The position numbers were made by a program, and so were the translations under genes. Shown here one piece after another: positions 1-7,224 of a stretch of 11,439 nucleotides of DNA (positions are counted from its first letter, which is position 1; every line of letters starts with the position of its first letter). Under the pieces are notes generated by a model. It was not told the origin of the DNA and did no database searches. It saw only the letters and a list, made by a program, of their open reading frames with translations. The DNA comes from an uncultured Collinsella sp. (GTDB lineage: Bacteria; Actinomycetota; Coriobacteriia; Coriobacteriales; Coriobacteriaceae), in assembly GCA_902468045.1 (NCBI GenBank), contig CABQXG010000018.1, positions 1 to 11,439 on the forward strand, in the 5' to 3' direction.

Positions 1-6
1 CAGGCC

Positions 7-861
7 TTACGCCTTGAGCGTGAGCACCGCGCCGAAGGCGGTCGGGCCGCAATGGCTCGAGATGACGCCGCCGACCTGAGTCCAGGTAACGTCCTTAAAG
101 CCCAAGTCGTGCGCATAGACTTCCATGTCGTCGCGCAGCTCCTCGGAAAGGCCTACCGAATACGCCAGGCCAATGTGCGAGTAGTCAATCTCGCCCTTCG
201 CAACCATGTGGTCAATAAAGGCACGGGCGCATTTGAGCATAGAGCCGCGAAACTTCTTGGTTGCCACGAACTTGCCGCCCGTCACCTCAATGCAGGGCTT
301 AATCTTGAGCAGGTGGGCGCCTAGGAACGCGACGTTGGACAAGCGACCGCCCGCCTTAAGGAAGGCAAGGTCGGTAGGAACAAAGCCCAACAGCACGCGG
401 TCCATCACCGAATTGGTGAAGGCGAAAATTTCGTCAACGGAGGCATCGGGGTGAGCCTCGATGTATTTGGCGGTCTCGACGACAACGAGCGACTGGCCCA
501 CCGAGACAAAGCGCGTGTCCATGGAGTAGACGTAGTCGCGACCCTTGGCGGCGATCTTCGATGATTGATGCGAGCAGGTCGTGGCCTCGGAGTACGCAAG
601 ATGCAGAATGGTCGCATCGGGCTGATCGGCATGGATACGGTCGTACACGTGAGCAAAATCCGCAGGCGCACAGCCACTGGTCTTGGGCATCACGCCAAAC
701 TCGTTGCAGCGCGAATAAATCTCGAGTGGATCGATCGAGCCATCCTCGACGGTCTCGTCACCAATCGTGACATGCATGGGCACGCGCACGATACCGTAGC
801 GCTCGCAAAGCTCCGGCGTCACATCCGACCCAGACTCAACCACGATTACGTACTTGCCCAT
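7..861 (-). CDS. DegV family fatty-acid-binding protein
   Basis: This encodes a 284-residue protein of normal length for the DegV family. These are cytosolic proteins that bind a fatty acid in a cleft; in Firmicutes the related FakB proteins present it to the kinase FakA. Visible family motifs are the N-terminal strand KYVIVVESGSDV (3-14), the MPKTSG segment near 58-63 that contacts the lipid carboxylate, DTRFVSVGQSL (115-125), the AGGRLSN motif, KPCIEVTGGKF, a KKFRGS segment, and a C-terminal HCGPTAFGAV. The segment that usually reads SGTYQSA is SHQSS here, so the pocket may differ. I chose the ATG at 861 because family homology starts there; in-frame starts at 885 and 972 would add residues unlike the family. 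The ribosome binding site is weak. A 278-bp gap separates it from the sugar operon upstream, so it is probably transcribed on its own. The family call is firm; the ligand is not known. Confidence 0.9.
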   Translation of the reverse strand: MGKYVIVVESGSDVTPELCERYGIVRVPMHVTIGDETVEDGSIDPLEIYSRCNEFGVMPKTSGCAPADFAHVYDRIHADQPDATILHLAYSEATTCSHQSSKIAAKGRDYVYSMDTRFVSVGQSLVVVETAKYIEAHPDASVDEIFAFTNSVMDRVLLGFVPTDLAFLKAGGRLSNVAFLGAHLLKIKPCIEVTGGKFVATKKFRGSMLKCARAFIDHMVAKGEIDYSHIGLAYSVGLSEELRDDMEVYAHDLGFKDVTWTQVGGVISSHCGPTAFGAVLTLKA

Positions 862-1123
862 TATTATCACGACCCATCTCAACATTGGCTTTTCAATACA
901 TGGCACGGACCGCCGCACTGTTGCACAACAGCGTCCAAGCGCCAAAGAGACGCCGCCCCTTGCACACAACAAAGGACAGCGTCTCCCTGGAAAACTCCGT
1001 GCTTATCTAGGATTCCATACGGTTTATTAAGGAGGGTTACTTATTCCGCAAACGGTCGCTATATATGCGGTAAGCGGTAGTTGGCCGCGACAACTGCGAC
1101 ACATTCCGTCCAGTAAATCCAAT

Positions 1124-1138
1124 CGTGCTCCACGCACG
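1124..1138 (-). terminator. Weak hairpin after the sucrose operon
   Basis: Immediately after the stop codon of the sucrose-6-phosphate hydrolase the minus strand can fold CGTGC-gtgga-GCACG (5-bp stem, 5-nt loop), followed by ATTGGATTT. It is placed as expected for the operon terminator, but the stem is short and the T tract is interrupted. I see no better terminator in the gap 862-1139. Confidence 0.25.
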
Positions 1139-1139
1139 G

Positions 1140-2582
1140 TTAATGCGCGAGGCGGTAGAAATCCATCGACGCCGCACCCTCGGCATGCAACCCCATCGCC
1201 GAAACCGCCGGCGAATAGGTACGGCTCGTAAGTGCCGCCTCGCCGCTGTTGGCAAAAATCTCGACCATCGTAGTGTCCGAAAGTATGCGCAGGTCGCGAA
1301 GCTCACTGAGCTCAATCGACCTCCGGTCTCGCCCATAGCCTTCATTACCCATGTCGAGGGAAAGCATCCCGTCCGCATAACGCACAAAGACACCCTTGCG
1401 GATTTCGAGCTCGACCATCTTGGCGCCCTCACAGGAAACCACAAGATCAAACAGGCGGCCCGGCTCCTCAACGGTTTCACCGCCTGTCGCGCGAACGCAG
1501 TCGCCGCGCATCCTCTCAATCTCGTGCGCCGGCTGCTGGCAGAGCTTACCATCGCGTATGCTCAGCTCTCGCGGCACCGTCAACGCGCACTGCCACCCGC
1601 GCGCCACCGTCGGGTTTTCTGCCGTCGCGTCGGGGCAACCCGACCATCCGATCATCAAACGCCGGCCTGCAGCATCCTCAAAGGACTGCGGAGCATAGAA
1701 ATCAAAACCGGCATCGACCGTTGGGGGCATACCCTGCACGACGCTTTTAAAGCTCTGCGCCTCCCAATCGGCCTCGATGGGGAACCACACGCACTGATGC
1801 GGATTGCGGTAACGCCAACCATCGGCAGGCACACCCTGCGGACAGCAAACGAGAATAAGCTCGCCATCGAGCTCAAACAGATCGGGGCACTCCCACATAA
1901 AGCCAAACTTCTCGCCCAGCTCAATGCGCGTCGCATAGCTCCAGTCCTCAAGATTGCGCGAGGTATAGACAAGCACGCAGCCACGGTCGTCTTTCGTACG
2001 AGCGCCCAGAACCATGTAGTAGATACCATCGTGCTCAAGGATCTTGGGGTCGCGCACGTGCGTACCGATATCGTCGGGGTAATCGACCGGTCCAACAGCT
2101 ATGCACTTCTCGCCCAATTCGTCGGGATTCTCGGCAACCATATGAATCTGGTTTTGCTCACGGCCCGTCAACACGTAGTCGTAATCATCGCGGTCAAAAT
2201 GCTTGACGTTGCCGGTATAGAAGTAGTGAATCTTGCCATCGCGTACAAAGGCAGAACCAGAATACGCTCCGTTCGAATCCAAATCGGAATCGGGGAACAG
2301 CGCGGGGCCGTGATTCTCGTACGTCACAAAATCCTTTGTCGTCAGATGGTTCCAAAGCACTGGACCGCCATGCGCAGCATCGAACGGATCGTATTGATGA
2401 TAGATGTGATACGTATCACCAATCTGAACCAAACCGTTGGGGTCGTTGAGCCAGCCAAGCTCAGGCTCCACATGGAACAGGAGCCTATCGGGGTCGGACG
2501 CGATGCGACCCGCCGTCTCATCCTGTCCGGCACGCCACTGCTCATAGTCCGCGCGTGTCACCTTATTTTTTTGATTAAACAT
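1140..2582 (-). CDS. scrB: Sucrose-6-phosphate hydrolase (GH32)
   Basis: This is a cytosolic glycoside hydrolase family 32 enzyme of 480 residues, the usual length for ScrB/SacA. It should cleave sucrose-6-phosphate, delivered by the neighbouring PTS permease, to glucose-6-phosphate and fructose. The five-bladed propeller domain carries all three catalytic motifs: WLNDPNG at 44-50 (nucleophile Asp47), RDP at 177-179 (transition-state Asp178) and WECPDLF at 230-236 (acid/base Glu231). GFDFYAPQSFED (292-303) is typical of the sucrose-phosphate branch. The C-terminal beta-sandwich ends with the common pattern MVEIFANSGEAALTSR near 439-454. There is no signal peptide, in line with a phosphorylated intracellular substrate. 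A purine-rich GAGAAAG lies about 9 nt before the ATG. It is the last gene of the operon, 101 bp after the permease gene. The gap holds small hairpins that could tune expression. The function is assigned with high confidence from motifs and context. Confidence 0.93.
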   Translation of the reverse strand: MFNQKNKVTRADYEQWRAGQDETAGRIASDPDRLLFHVEPELGWLNDPNGLVQIGDTYHIYHQYDPFDAAHGGPVLWNHLTTKDFVTYENHGPALFPDSDLDSNGAYSGSAFVRDGKIHYFYTGNVKHFDRDDYDYVLTGREQNQIHMVAENPDELGEKCIAVGPVDYPDDIGTHVRDPKILEHDGIYYMVLGARTKDDRGCVLVYTSRNLEDWSYATRIELGEKFGFMWECPDLFELDGELILVCCPQGVPADGWRYRNPHQCVWFPIEADWEAQSFKSVVQGMPPTVDAGFDFYAPQSFEDAAGRRLMIGWSGCPDATAENPTVARGWQCALTVPRELSIRDGKLCQQPAHEIERMRGDCVRATGGETVEEPGRLFDLVVSCEGAKMVELEIRKGVFVRYADGMLSLDMGNEGYGRDRRSIELSELRDLRILSDTTMVEIFANSGEAALTSRTYSPAVSAMGLHAEGAASMDFYRLAH

Positions 2583-2683
2583 CGCCGTTGACTTTCTCGT
2601 CTATGGGGAAGGACGCCCGACTCGCACGAGCCGAACGCCCTTCCTCAAATGGACTTATCCGCACATTACGCCGAACGGCTCAA

Positions 2684-4135
2684 CTAGAAGCTTACATCGA
2701 AGCCAGCGCCAGCGCCCTCTTCATCGGTGGTCGGAACGCCCTTTGCCTTGTTGTAGGCAAAGATCAAGACGATCGGCACGATAAAGGCGATGAGATTGCC
2801 AGCCACATACCACCCGAGAGTCTCGGGCGTAACGATGAGCAGGCCAAGCACACCGGTCAGACCCTGACCGATAGCGCGCACCTCAAAGAACTTCACGAAG
2901 GCACCGCCGCAGCCTGCACCGATGCATGCGCAGATGAACGGAATGATCGAATAGCGCATGTTTGCAGCAAAGATAGCGGGCTCGGAGATTCCGACCAGCG
3001 TCGGGATAAAGGACGACATGCAGATGTTGCGCTCTTTGGAATGCTTCTTGTGAATGAGGTACATACCGATGGCGCCGCCGCCCTGGGCGATGATGGAAAC
3101 CGACCAGATGGCCTGGATGTAGTTGAAGCCGGTCGTGGCAACGAGGTTGGCCTCGATACCCTGGATGAACTGATGCGTACCGGTAACGACAAGCGGCTGC
3201 AGGAACGCGGCGAAGACAAAGGCACCAAAGACGCCCATCCTGTTGTACAGGATATCGATTACGCCGCCGAGGACGTCGCCGATCAGGTTGCCGAGCGGGC
3301 CGAACACGGTGAACAGGGCGACGTTAGCAAGAATCAGGGTAACGGTCGGGACAAAGACGAACGAAACGACCTCGGGGATGTACTTCTGGGCAATCTTTTC
3401 GACCTTGGCCATAAACCAGGCAGTCAGGATTGCAGGGAACACGCCGCCCTGGAAAGCAACCATGGGAATGGAGAGCGGACCAAAGTTCCAGTACTCAGCA
3501 CCCGTCGGGTCCATAACGAACGTGTTGCGGTTCATAAGGCTCGGGTGAACCATGACGATACCGACGAGGATGCCCAGAATCGGGTTACCGCCAAAACGCT
3601 TGACCGCGCTGTACATAACCAGGACAGGCAGGTAGTCGAACGTGGTGGCGATAATGGCAAAGAAGCTTGCGAGGTTCTTGAGGAACTCGCTGTGATCGGC
3701 GAGGCTGCCTTCCATGCCAAAGAGGCCGTTGGCAACGATCAGCGACTTAAGGCCGACGATGATTGCAGCGCCGACGAAGGCGGGAATGATGGGGATAAAG
3801 ATGTCCGAGAATACCTTGAGGACCGAGAAGAACTTGCCCTTCTTGTCCGCCTCGGCGCCCTTGACCTCGGAAGCGCTGATCTCCTTAACGCCCGTCAGAG
3901 CCATAAACTCATCGTAAACCTTGTTGACGGTACCGGTACCAAAGATGATCATGAGCTGGCCGCTGTTGTACAGCACGCCCTTGACGCCATCGATGTTCTC
4001 GAGCTCGGCCTTGTTGTATTTGCTCGTATCCTTGAGCACCAGACGCAGACGGGTCACGCAATGCGTGGCGCCCTCGATGTTCTCCAGTCCGCCGACGTTG
4101 TCGACGACTTGCTGGGACACTGCCTTGTAGTCCAT
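2684..4135 (-). CDS. scrA: Sucrose-type PTS permease EIIBC
   Basis: This is a membrane PTS component of 483 residues with fused EIIB and EIIC domains of the glucose/sucrose superfamily. It would import sucrose or a related fructoside and phosphorylate it during transport. The EIIB domain (about 1-85) has the phosphorylated cysteine in GATHCVTRLR (Cys26) and the GVLYNSGQLMIIFG strand. A charged linker (about 90-103) leads to a polytopic EIIC domain with many hydrophobic segments (about 105-462). This domain carries the VTGTHQF segment and GISEPAIFAANMRY (382-395), the conserved motif facing the sugar. There is no EIIA domain, so a glucose-type EIIA encoded elsewhere must supply phosphate. I chose the ATG at 4135 because GGAGAGG lies just upstream of it; the in-frame ATG at 4147 has no well-spaced site. 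It follows the divergent GH32 gene by 45 bp and precedes scrB, so co-transcription is likely. Trehalose or another disaccharide is a less likely substrate given two GH32 neighbours. Confidence 0.92.
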   Translation of the reverse strand: MDYKAVSQQVVDNVGGLENIEGATHCVTRLRLVLKDTSKYNKAELENIDGVKGVLYNSGQLMIIFGTGTVNKVYDEFMALTGVKEISASEVKGAEADKKGKFFSVLKVFSDIFIPIIPAFVGAAIIVGLKSLIVANGLFGMEGSLADHSEFLKNLASFFAIIATTFDYLPVLVMYSAVKRFGGNPILGILVGIVMVHPSLMNRNTFVMDPTGAEYWNFGPLSIPMVAFQGGVFPAILTAWFMAKVEKIAQKYIPEVVSFVFVPTVTLILANVALFTVFGPLGNLIGDVLGGVIDILYNRMGVFGAFVFAAFLQPLVVTGTHQFIQGIEANLVATTGFNYIQAIWSVSIIAQGGGAIGMYLIHKKHSKERNICMSSFIPTLVGISEPAIFAANMRYSIIPFICACIGAGCGGAFVKFFEVRAIGQGLTGVLGLLIVTPETLGWYVAGNLIAFIVPIVLIFAYNKAKGVPTTDEEGAGAGFDVSF

Positions 4136-4180
4136 GTTCCTCTCCATTCCTTTTCTAAATCATAAAACGGTTCGTTGCCG

Positions 4181-5563
4181 CTACAGAGACGCGATCGTTG
4201 CGTTTGCGCACTTGAGCGCACCGTCGGTGACGGTAAGCGCCACACCCTGGCCCTGCTTGTTGCAGAAGCGAGCGTTGAGCGCAACATCATCGACAAAGAT
4301 GGTCGCGATGTCGTCGTCGACGACCAGACGTACATGGTGAGTGCCCTCGCCCTTAAAGAACAACGGACGCTCGAGGCCCATGTTGTTGACCTGGAACCAC
4401 GGATACTGGGGGGCCGCCGTAAACTCGAGCTTGCCCTCACGCAGGTTGGCGCGGAACTCATAGGCAAGACCGGACTCGGCGTCCTCGGCAAGCTTCACCG
4501 AGAAGCCGGCAGCGTCACCGGCGAGCTCGATGTCGGCATCGAGCATATAGGTGGAACCGGCATCCGCGGCGAGCACCTGCTCGACCTTGCCCGACTCGCA
4601 GGAGAGCTCAAAGGCCTCGACTGCCTTAGCCTCGCCAAAGGCGCCAAGCATGCTGTCAGGAAGCTTGGTGCCGAGCGTTCCGTCGGCACGCTGAACGATC
4701 TCGAGGGGCATAAAGGTGCCACCCCACAGGTAAGAGCTGGGGTCGCCGCCCTCGTCACGCGTAGGAACCCAACCAAAGAGAACGCGGCGCTCGCCGTCAA
4801 ATGCGGTACGCGCGGCATAGTACGCGCGGCCATCGAAGGAATCGTCCGCAGGAGTGATCCAAGGACCGTTGATAGAGCGAGACATGCGGTAACGGGTCTT
4901 GTTGCCATCACTGTACTCGGAGAACACCAGATACCACCAGTCGCCCATCTTAAAGAGATCAGGCATCTCGAACATGGTGTACAGGCCCGGATTCCACCAG
5001 TCGCCCTGGAACTCCCAGGTATCCAGGTCCTTGGAGGTGAACTTGACCAGACGACCGGTCATCAGACGCTTGTCCTCGCCCACACGCGTGCCGAGGATGA
5101 GCATGTACTCTTCGTTCTCCTCATCCCAAAGCACAAAGGGATCGCGCCAGTTGCGGTCATCGTAACCCTCCTGGGGCGGAAGCAGCGTCTCGGCGATGTT
5201 CTTCTCCCACTTGACGGCGTCGTCACTCGTTGCGTGAAGAAGAACCTGCTTCATCAAGCGTGCCTTGACCTTATCGCGATTGCAACCAGTGTAGAGCGCA
5301 TGGTACTTGTCGCCCACCTTAAACACCGTGCCGGCATAAACATACTGGTCGACTTCCTCGTCGCCGCCACGCTCAAGGCTCTCGCCAAAGTCTTTGTAAT
5401 TGACGAAGTCCTTGGTTGTCGCGAGTGCCCAGCCAAACGGCTCTCCGAAAGGTCCGGGGTTTCGCGTGTCACGCTGATGATAGAGATAGAACGTGCCGTC
5501 CTCGCCGTACGGCATGATGTCGCCCACCCAAATTCCCTCAGGCTGGTAATACACCTTGTGCAT
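4181..5563 (-). CDS. Divergent GH32 fructosidase, short N-terminus
   Basis: This is a 460-residue protein of the GH32 superfamily, probably a cytosolic beta-fructosidase; no signal peptide is seen. It lacks the usual WMNDPNG block. In its place is VGDIMPYGEDGTFYLYHQRD, starting at residue 13, with Asp15 as the probable nucleophile. NWRDPF follows (Asp141 of RDP), then FEMPDLF (Glu199), where the standard WEC is replaced by FEM. A C-terminal beta-sandwich (about 320-460) contains VRLVVDDDIATIFVDDV, the normal GH32 pattern. The ATG at 5563 has GGAAGGAAG about 6-9 nt upstream; a GTG at 5581 would put this ribosome binding site inside the gene. It is the first gene of the sugar operon, directly behind the operator-controlled promoter. 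Since scrB is also present, this enzyme probably acts on a different fructoside or phosphofructoside, but the substrate cannot be read from sequence. A GH43/GH68-like activity is the main alternative. Confidence 0.82.
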   Translation of the reverse strand: MHKVYYQPEGIWVGDIMPYGEDGTFYLYHQRDTRNPGPFGEPFGWALATTKDFVNYKDFGESLERGGDEEVDQYVYAGTVFKVGDKYHALYTGCNRDKVKARLMKQVLLHATSDDAVKWEKNIAETLLPPQEGYDDRNWRDPFVLWDEENEEYMLILGTRVGEDKRLMTGRLVKFTSKDLDTWEFQGDWWNPGLYTMFEMPDLFKMGDWWYLVFSEYSDGNKTRYRMSRSINGPWITPADDSFDGRAYYAARTAFDGERRVLFGWVPTRDEGGDPSSYLWGGTFMPLEIVQRADGTLGTKLPDSMLGAFGEAKAVEAFELSCESGKVEQVLAADAGSTYMLDADIELAGDAAGFSVKLAEDAESGLAYEFRANLREGKLEFTAAPQYPWFQVNNMGLERPLFFKGEGTHHVRLVVDDDIATIFVDDVALNARFCNKQGQGVALTVTDGALKCANATIASL

Positions 5564-5605
5564 CCGAGACTTCCTTCCCACGTGATACTAACTCGGTACA
5601 ACTGC

Positions 5606-5634
5606 AAGATATGTCAATCGTTTTCATATGTCAA
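5606..5634 (-). promoter_or_regulatory. Sugar operon promoter
   Basis: On the minus strand a perfect -35 box TTGACA (5634-5629) is followed after exactly 17 bp by TATCTT (5611-5606, four of six matches to the -10 consensus). Transcription would start near 5599, giving a leader of about 36 nt before the divergent GH32 gene. Both tandem LacI-type operators overlap the promoter elements, the expected layout for steric repression. Confidence 0.6.
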
Positions 5635-5643
5635 ACGTTTTCA
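5608..5643 (-). promoter_or_regulatory. Tandem pair of LacI-type operators
   Basis: Two copies of a 17-bp unit lie head to tail with one mismatch. Read on the minus strand they are AAACGTTTGACATATG (5640-5625) and AAACGATTGACATATC (5623-5608). Each has the central CG and AAACG half typical of LacI/ScrR-family operators, and the centres (5636/5637 and 5619/5620) are 17 bp apart. The upstream copy covers the -35 box and the downstream copy fills the spacer and touches the -10. The adjacent LacI-family gene is the obvious binder. Confidence 0.65.
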
Positions 5644-5678
5644 CACCAATACGTCTTTTCGCAGTTCCAGTCGTCGGC

Positions 5679-5694
5679 AAACGGTTGACATATG
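5679..5694 (+). promoter_or_regulatory. Third LacI-type operator, inverted
   Basis: AAACGGTTGACATATG on the plus strand matches the two promoter operators at 14 to 15 of 16 positions but points the opposite way. Its centre is 46 bp from the nearest one. It lies between the repressor gene end and the operon promoter, where it could act as an auxiliary operator. A weaker GAACGGTCAT follows 21 bp further on. Confidence 0.45.
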
Positions 5695-5746
5695 CCGGCG
5701 AACGGTCATCAGAGGCGTTTGAGGAATTCTTTTGGCACGGGATGAA

Positions 5747-6757
5747 CTACGCGGTTTTGCCCTCAATGAGTTCAACGGGGAGCTTGGTATTCGATTCGGG
5801 CTTTTCACCGTTAACAAGAGCGATGATGGATTGCGCCGCGAGCTCTCCGATGCGATCGATATCTTGACGAACGGTTGTTAAGTCAGGCATAAACGTCATA
5901 GTGCGGCGGGCGCCATCCGCGCCCACGACCTTAATATCGTCCGGAGCGCTCAAGCCGCGCTGCTTCATCACGTTAAGACAGATAGCCGCCATCGTGTCGT
6001 CTCCCGCAAAGATGCCGTCAATATCGGGGTTCTCATCGAGGATCTTCGCAACGACCGCACTCTTTTCGTCATCGGACTTAACGAACTCGACCTCACGGAC
6101 AAGCGCGGGCAAACCGGCCTGCTCCACAACATCGTGGTAGGCATCGGTACGCTTATTGGCAGGCATGCGCATGCGGCTATTGTTGCGCAGGCACAAGATG
6201 CGCGAACACCCGTCATCAATCAGGCGACGCGTGGCAAGTTCGCCGATGCCATAGCTGTCGCTCGCAATCTGAACAGAGGTCTCGCCAAGGTCGCAGTCGA
6301 TACCAACCAGACTCAAGCCCATCTCGGCATACGCCTCGGCACCGATATTAAGCGAGTTGACGATGACGCCATCAACCATATTGCGTCGAAGCATGTCGAT
6401 ATAAGAGCGCTCAAGCTCGGGTCGATTGGCGCTATTGCACAGCAGCATCTTAAAACCGTTTTCGGCCAGGGTATGCTCAATGACTTGAACCACTTGGGCA
6501 TGAAACGGACTGCTGACATAGGGGACGATCATACCGATAAGATTCAGGCGACCGTTGAGCATGGCACGAGCGATATCGTTGGGCGTATAGTTGATGCGCT
6601 TCATCGCGGCATGGACCTTATCGCGGGTCTCTTGGCTAATATAGCCACGATTATTAAGCACACGAGATACCGTAGTAGGCGAAACCCCCGCCACCGCCGC
6701 AACTTCCTTGATGCCAGGCTTAGCCGTATCCTTAGAACGAGCACTCTCGCGAGCCAT
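5747..6757 (-). CDS. LacI/ScrR-family transcriptional repressor
   Basis: This is a 336-residue regulator of the LacI family, close in motif content to sucrose repressors (ScrR/SacR). The N-terminal helix-turn-helix spans about 16-36 (IKEVAAVAGVSPTTVSRVLNN), followed by GYISQETRDKVHAAM and the hinge helix NYTPNDIARAM (56-66). The periplasmic-binding-protein-like effector domain runs from about 72 (LNLIGMIVPYVSSPF) to the end, with the usual DGIFAGDDTMA and VVGADG motifs. It should bind a sugar or sugar phosphate released by the operon and lose affinity for DNA. I chose the ATG at 6757 because GGGGGAGG lies 5 nt upstream; the in-frame ATG at 6778 would place this site inside the gene. The same operator motif as at the operon promoter lies 17-32 bp before the start codon, indicating autoregulation. 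The sugar operon lies downstream on the same strand. The family is certain; sucrose as the source of the effector is inferred from context. Confidence 0.92.
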   Translation of the reverse strand: MARESARSKDTAKPGIKEVAAVAGVSPTTVSRVLNNRGYISQETRDKVHAAMKRINYTPNDIARAMLNGRLNLIGMIVPYVSSPFHAQVVQVIEHTLAENGFKMLLCNSANRPELERSYIDMLRRNMVDGVIVNSLNIGAEAYAEMGLSLVGIDCDLGETSVQIASDSYGIGELATRRLIDDGCSRILCLRNNSRMRMPANKRTDAYHDVVEQAGLPALVREVEFVKSDDEKSAVVAKILDENPDIDGIFAGDDTMAAICLNVMKQRGLSAPDDIKVVGADGARRTMTFMPDLTTVRQDIDRIGELAAQSIIALVNGEKPESNTKLPVELIEGKTA

Positions 6758-6773
6758 AGCACCCTCCCCCATC

Positions 6774-6789
6774 AACATGTCATACGTTT
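6774..6789 (-). promoter_or_regulatory. LacI-type operator before the repressor gene
   Basis: On the minus strand AAACGTATGACATGTT shares the AAACGNWTGACAT core with the three sites near the operon promoter. It sits in the leader of the repressor gene, just upstream of its ribosome binding site, so bound repressor would block its own expression. A clear sigma-70 promoter could not be assigned upstream of it; the best -10 guesses are weak. Confidence 0.5.
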
Positions 6790-6899
6790 ACATACGAACA
6801 AAGCATACCCCAACAAGAGCGGGAAGACGGTAACAGTACAAGTAAGTAAACGACTCATCCAAATAATTAGGAGAGTTCCGCCTAAGGGGTGACTACGCA

Positions 6900-7224
6900 G
6901 GACCCAGCCAGGGCTGTTTGGGCTATCTCCCAAAACATTCCGCACTGATATTTTCTGTATTGAAGACGTCGATGATGTACCCGTATACCATTGACGTCGA
7001 CACCATCAGATGCGGACCGCGCGGTGACCCCACATTCCGCTGGCGCCCATGGGGCTGCCCTCGTTTCCTGACATGTCCCGCGCGGGCCGCGGCGAGCCGA
7101 GACCGCCGCATGACCTAATAGGAGCATGGAGCGATACCGCGGACCCGAACAACCGCATTCTATCGCGCCCCGTCAGTGTGCCGTCTGCCCGGTCCAGGCG
7201 AGCACGGAAAGAACGGAGCGAGAC
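6900..7224 (+). ncRNA. Candidate bridge RNA region of the IS110 element
   Basis: IS110-group elements are known to transcribe a structured bridge RNA from the non-coding DNA upstream of the recombinase gene; it pairs with donor and target DNA. This stretch has no convincing gene and several compact inverted repeats: CAGCC-ag-GGCTG (6905-6916), TTTGGG-ctatct-CCCAAA (6917-6934), the palindromes ACCGCGCGGT near 7017-7026 and CCCGCGCGGG (7077-7086), and two GACGTCGA copies around 6965 and 6992. The exact RNA ends and guide loops cannot be read here, so this is a position-based prediction. Part of the left side may still be host DNA. Confidence 0.35.

Noticed and set aside
565..1080. Plus-strand open frame of 171 codons overlapping the DegV-type gene start
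   Set aside because: There is no family similarity and it overlaps a well-supported gene on the other strand.
1049..1102. Inverted repeats AGTTG-gccgcga-CAACT and CCGCA...TGCGG downstream of the sucrose operon as terminators
   Set aside because: The stems are 5 bp, the loop of the second is long, and neither is followed by a T tract on the minus strand.
1125..5722. Long open frames on the plus strand (1125-2591, 2588-4165, 4175-5722) opposite the sugar genes
   Set aside because: They mirror the real genes codon by codon, give charge-rich or repetitive translations with no recognisable domain, and lack ribosome binding sites. They are expected by-products of GC-rich codon use.
6964..6999. 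Possible hairpin formed by the two GACGTCGA copies between the repressor and the transposase genes
   Set aside because: Each copy contains its own GACGTC palindrome and they are direct rather than inverted repeats, so no clear long stem results. I mention them only as part of the non-coding block.
7126..7224. Upstream in-frame start for the transposase at 7126
   Set aside because: Its AGGAG is only 1 nt from the ATG, and the extra 33 residues are not similar to IS110 N-termini; the ATG at 7225 has a correctly spaced GGAG.
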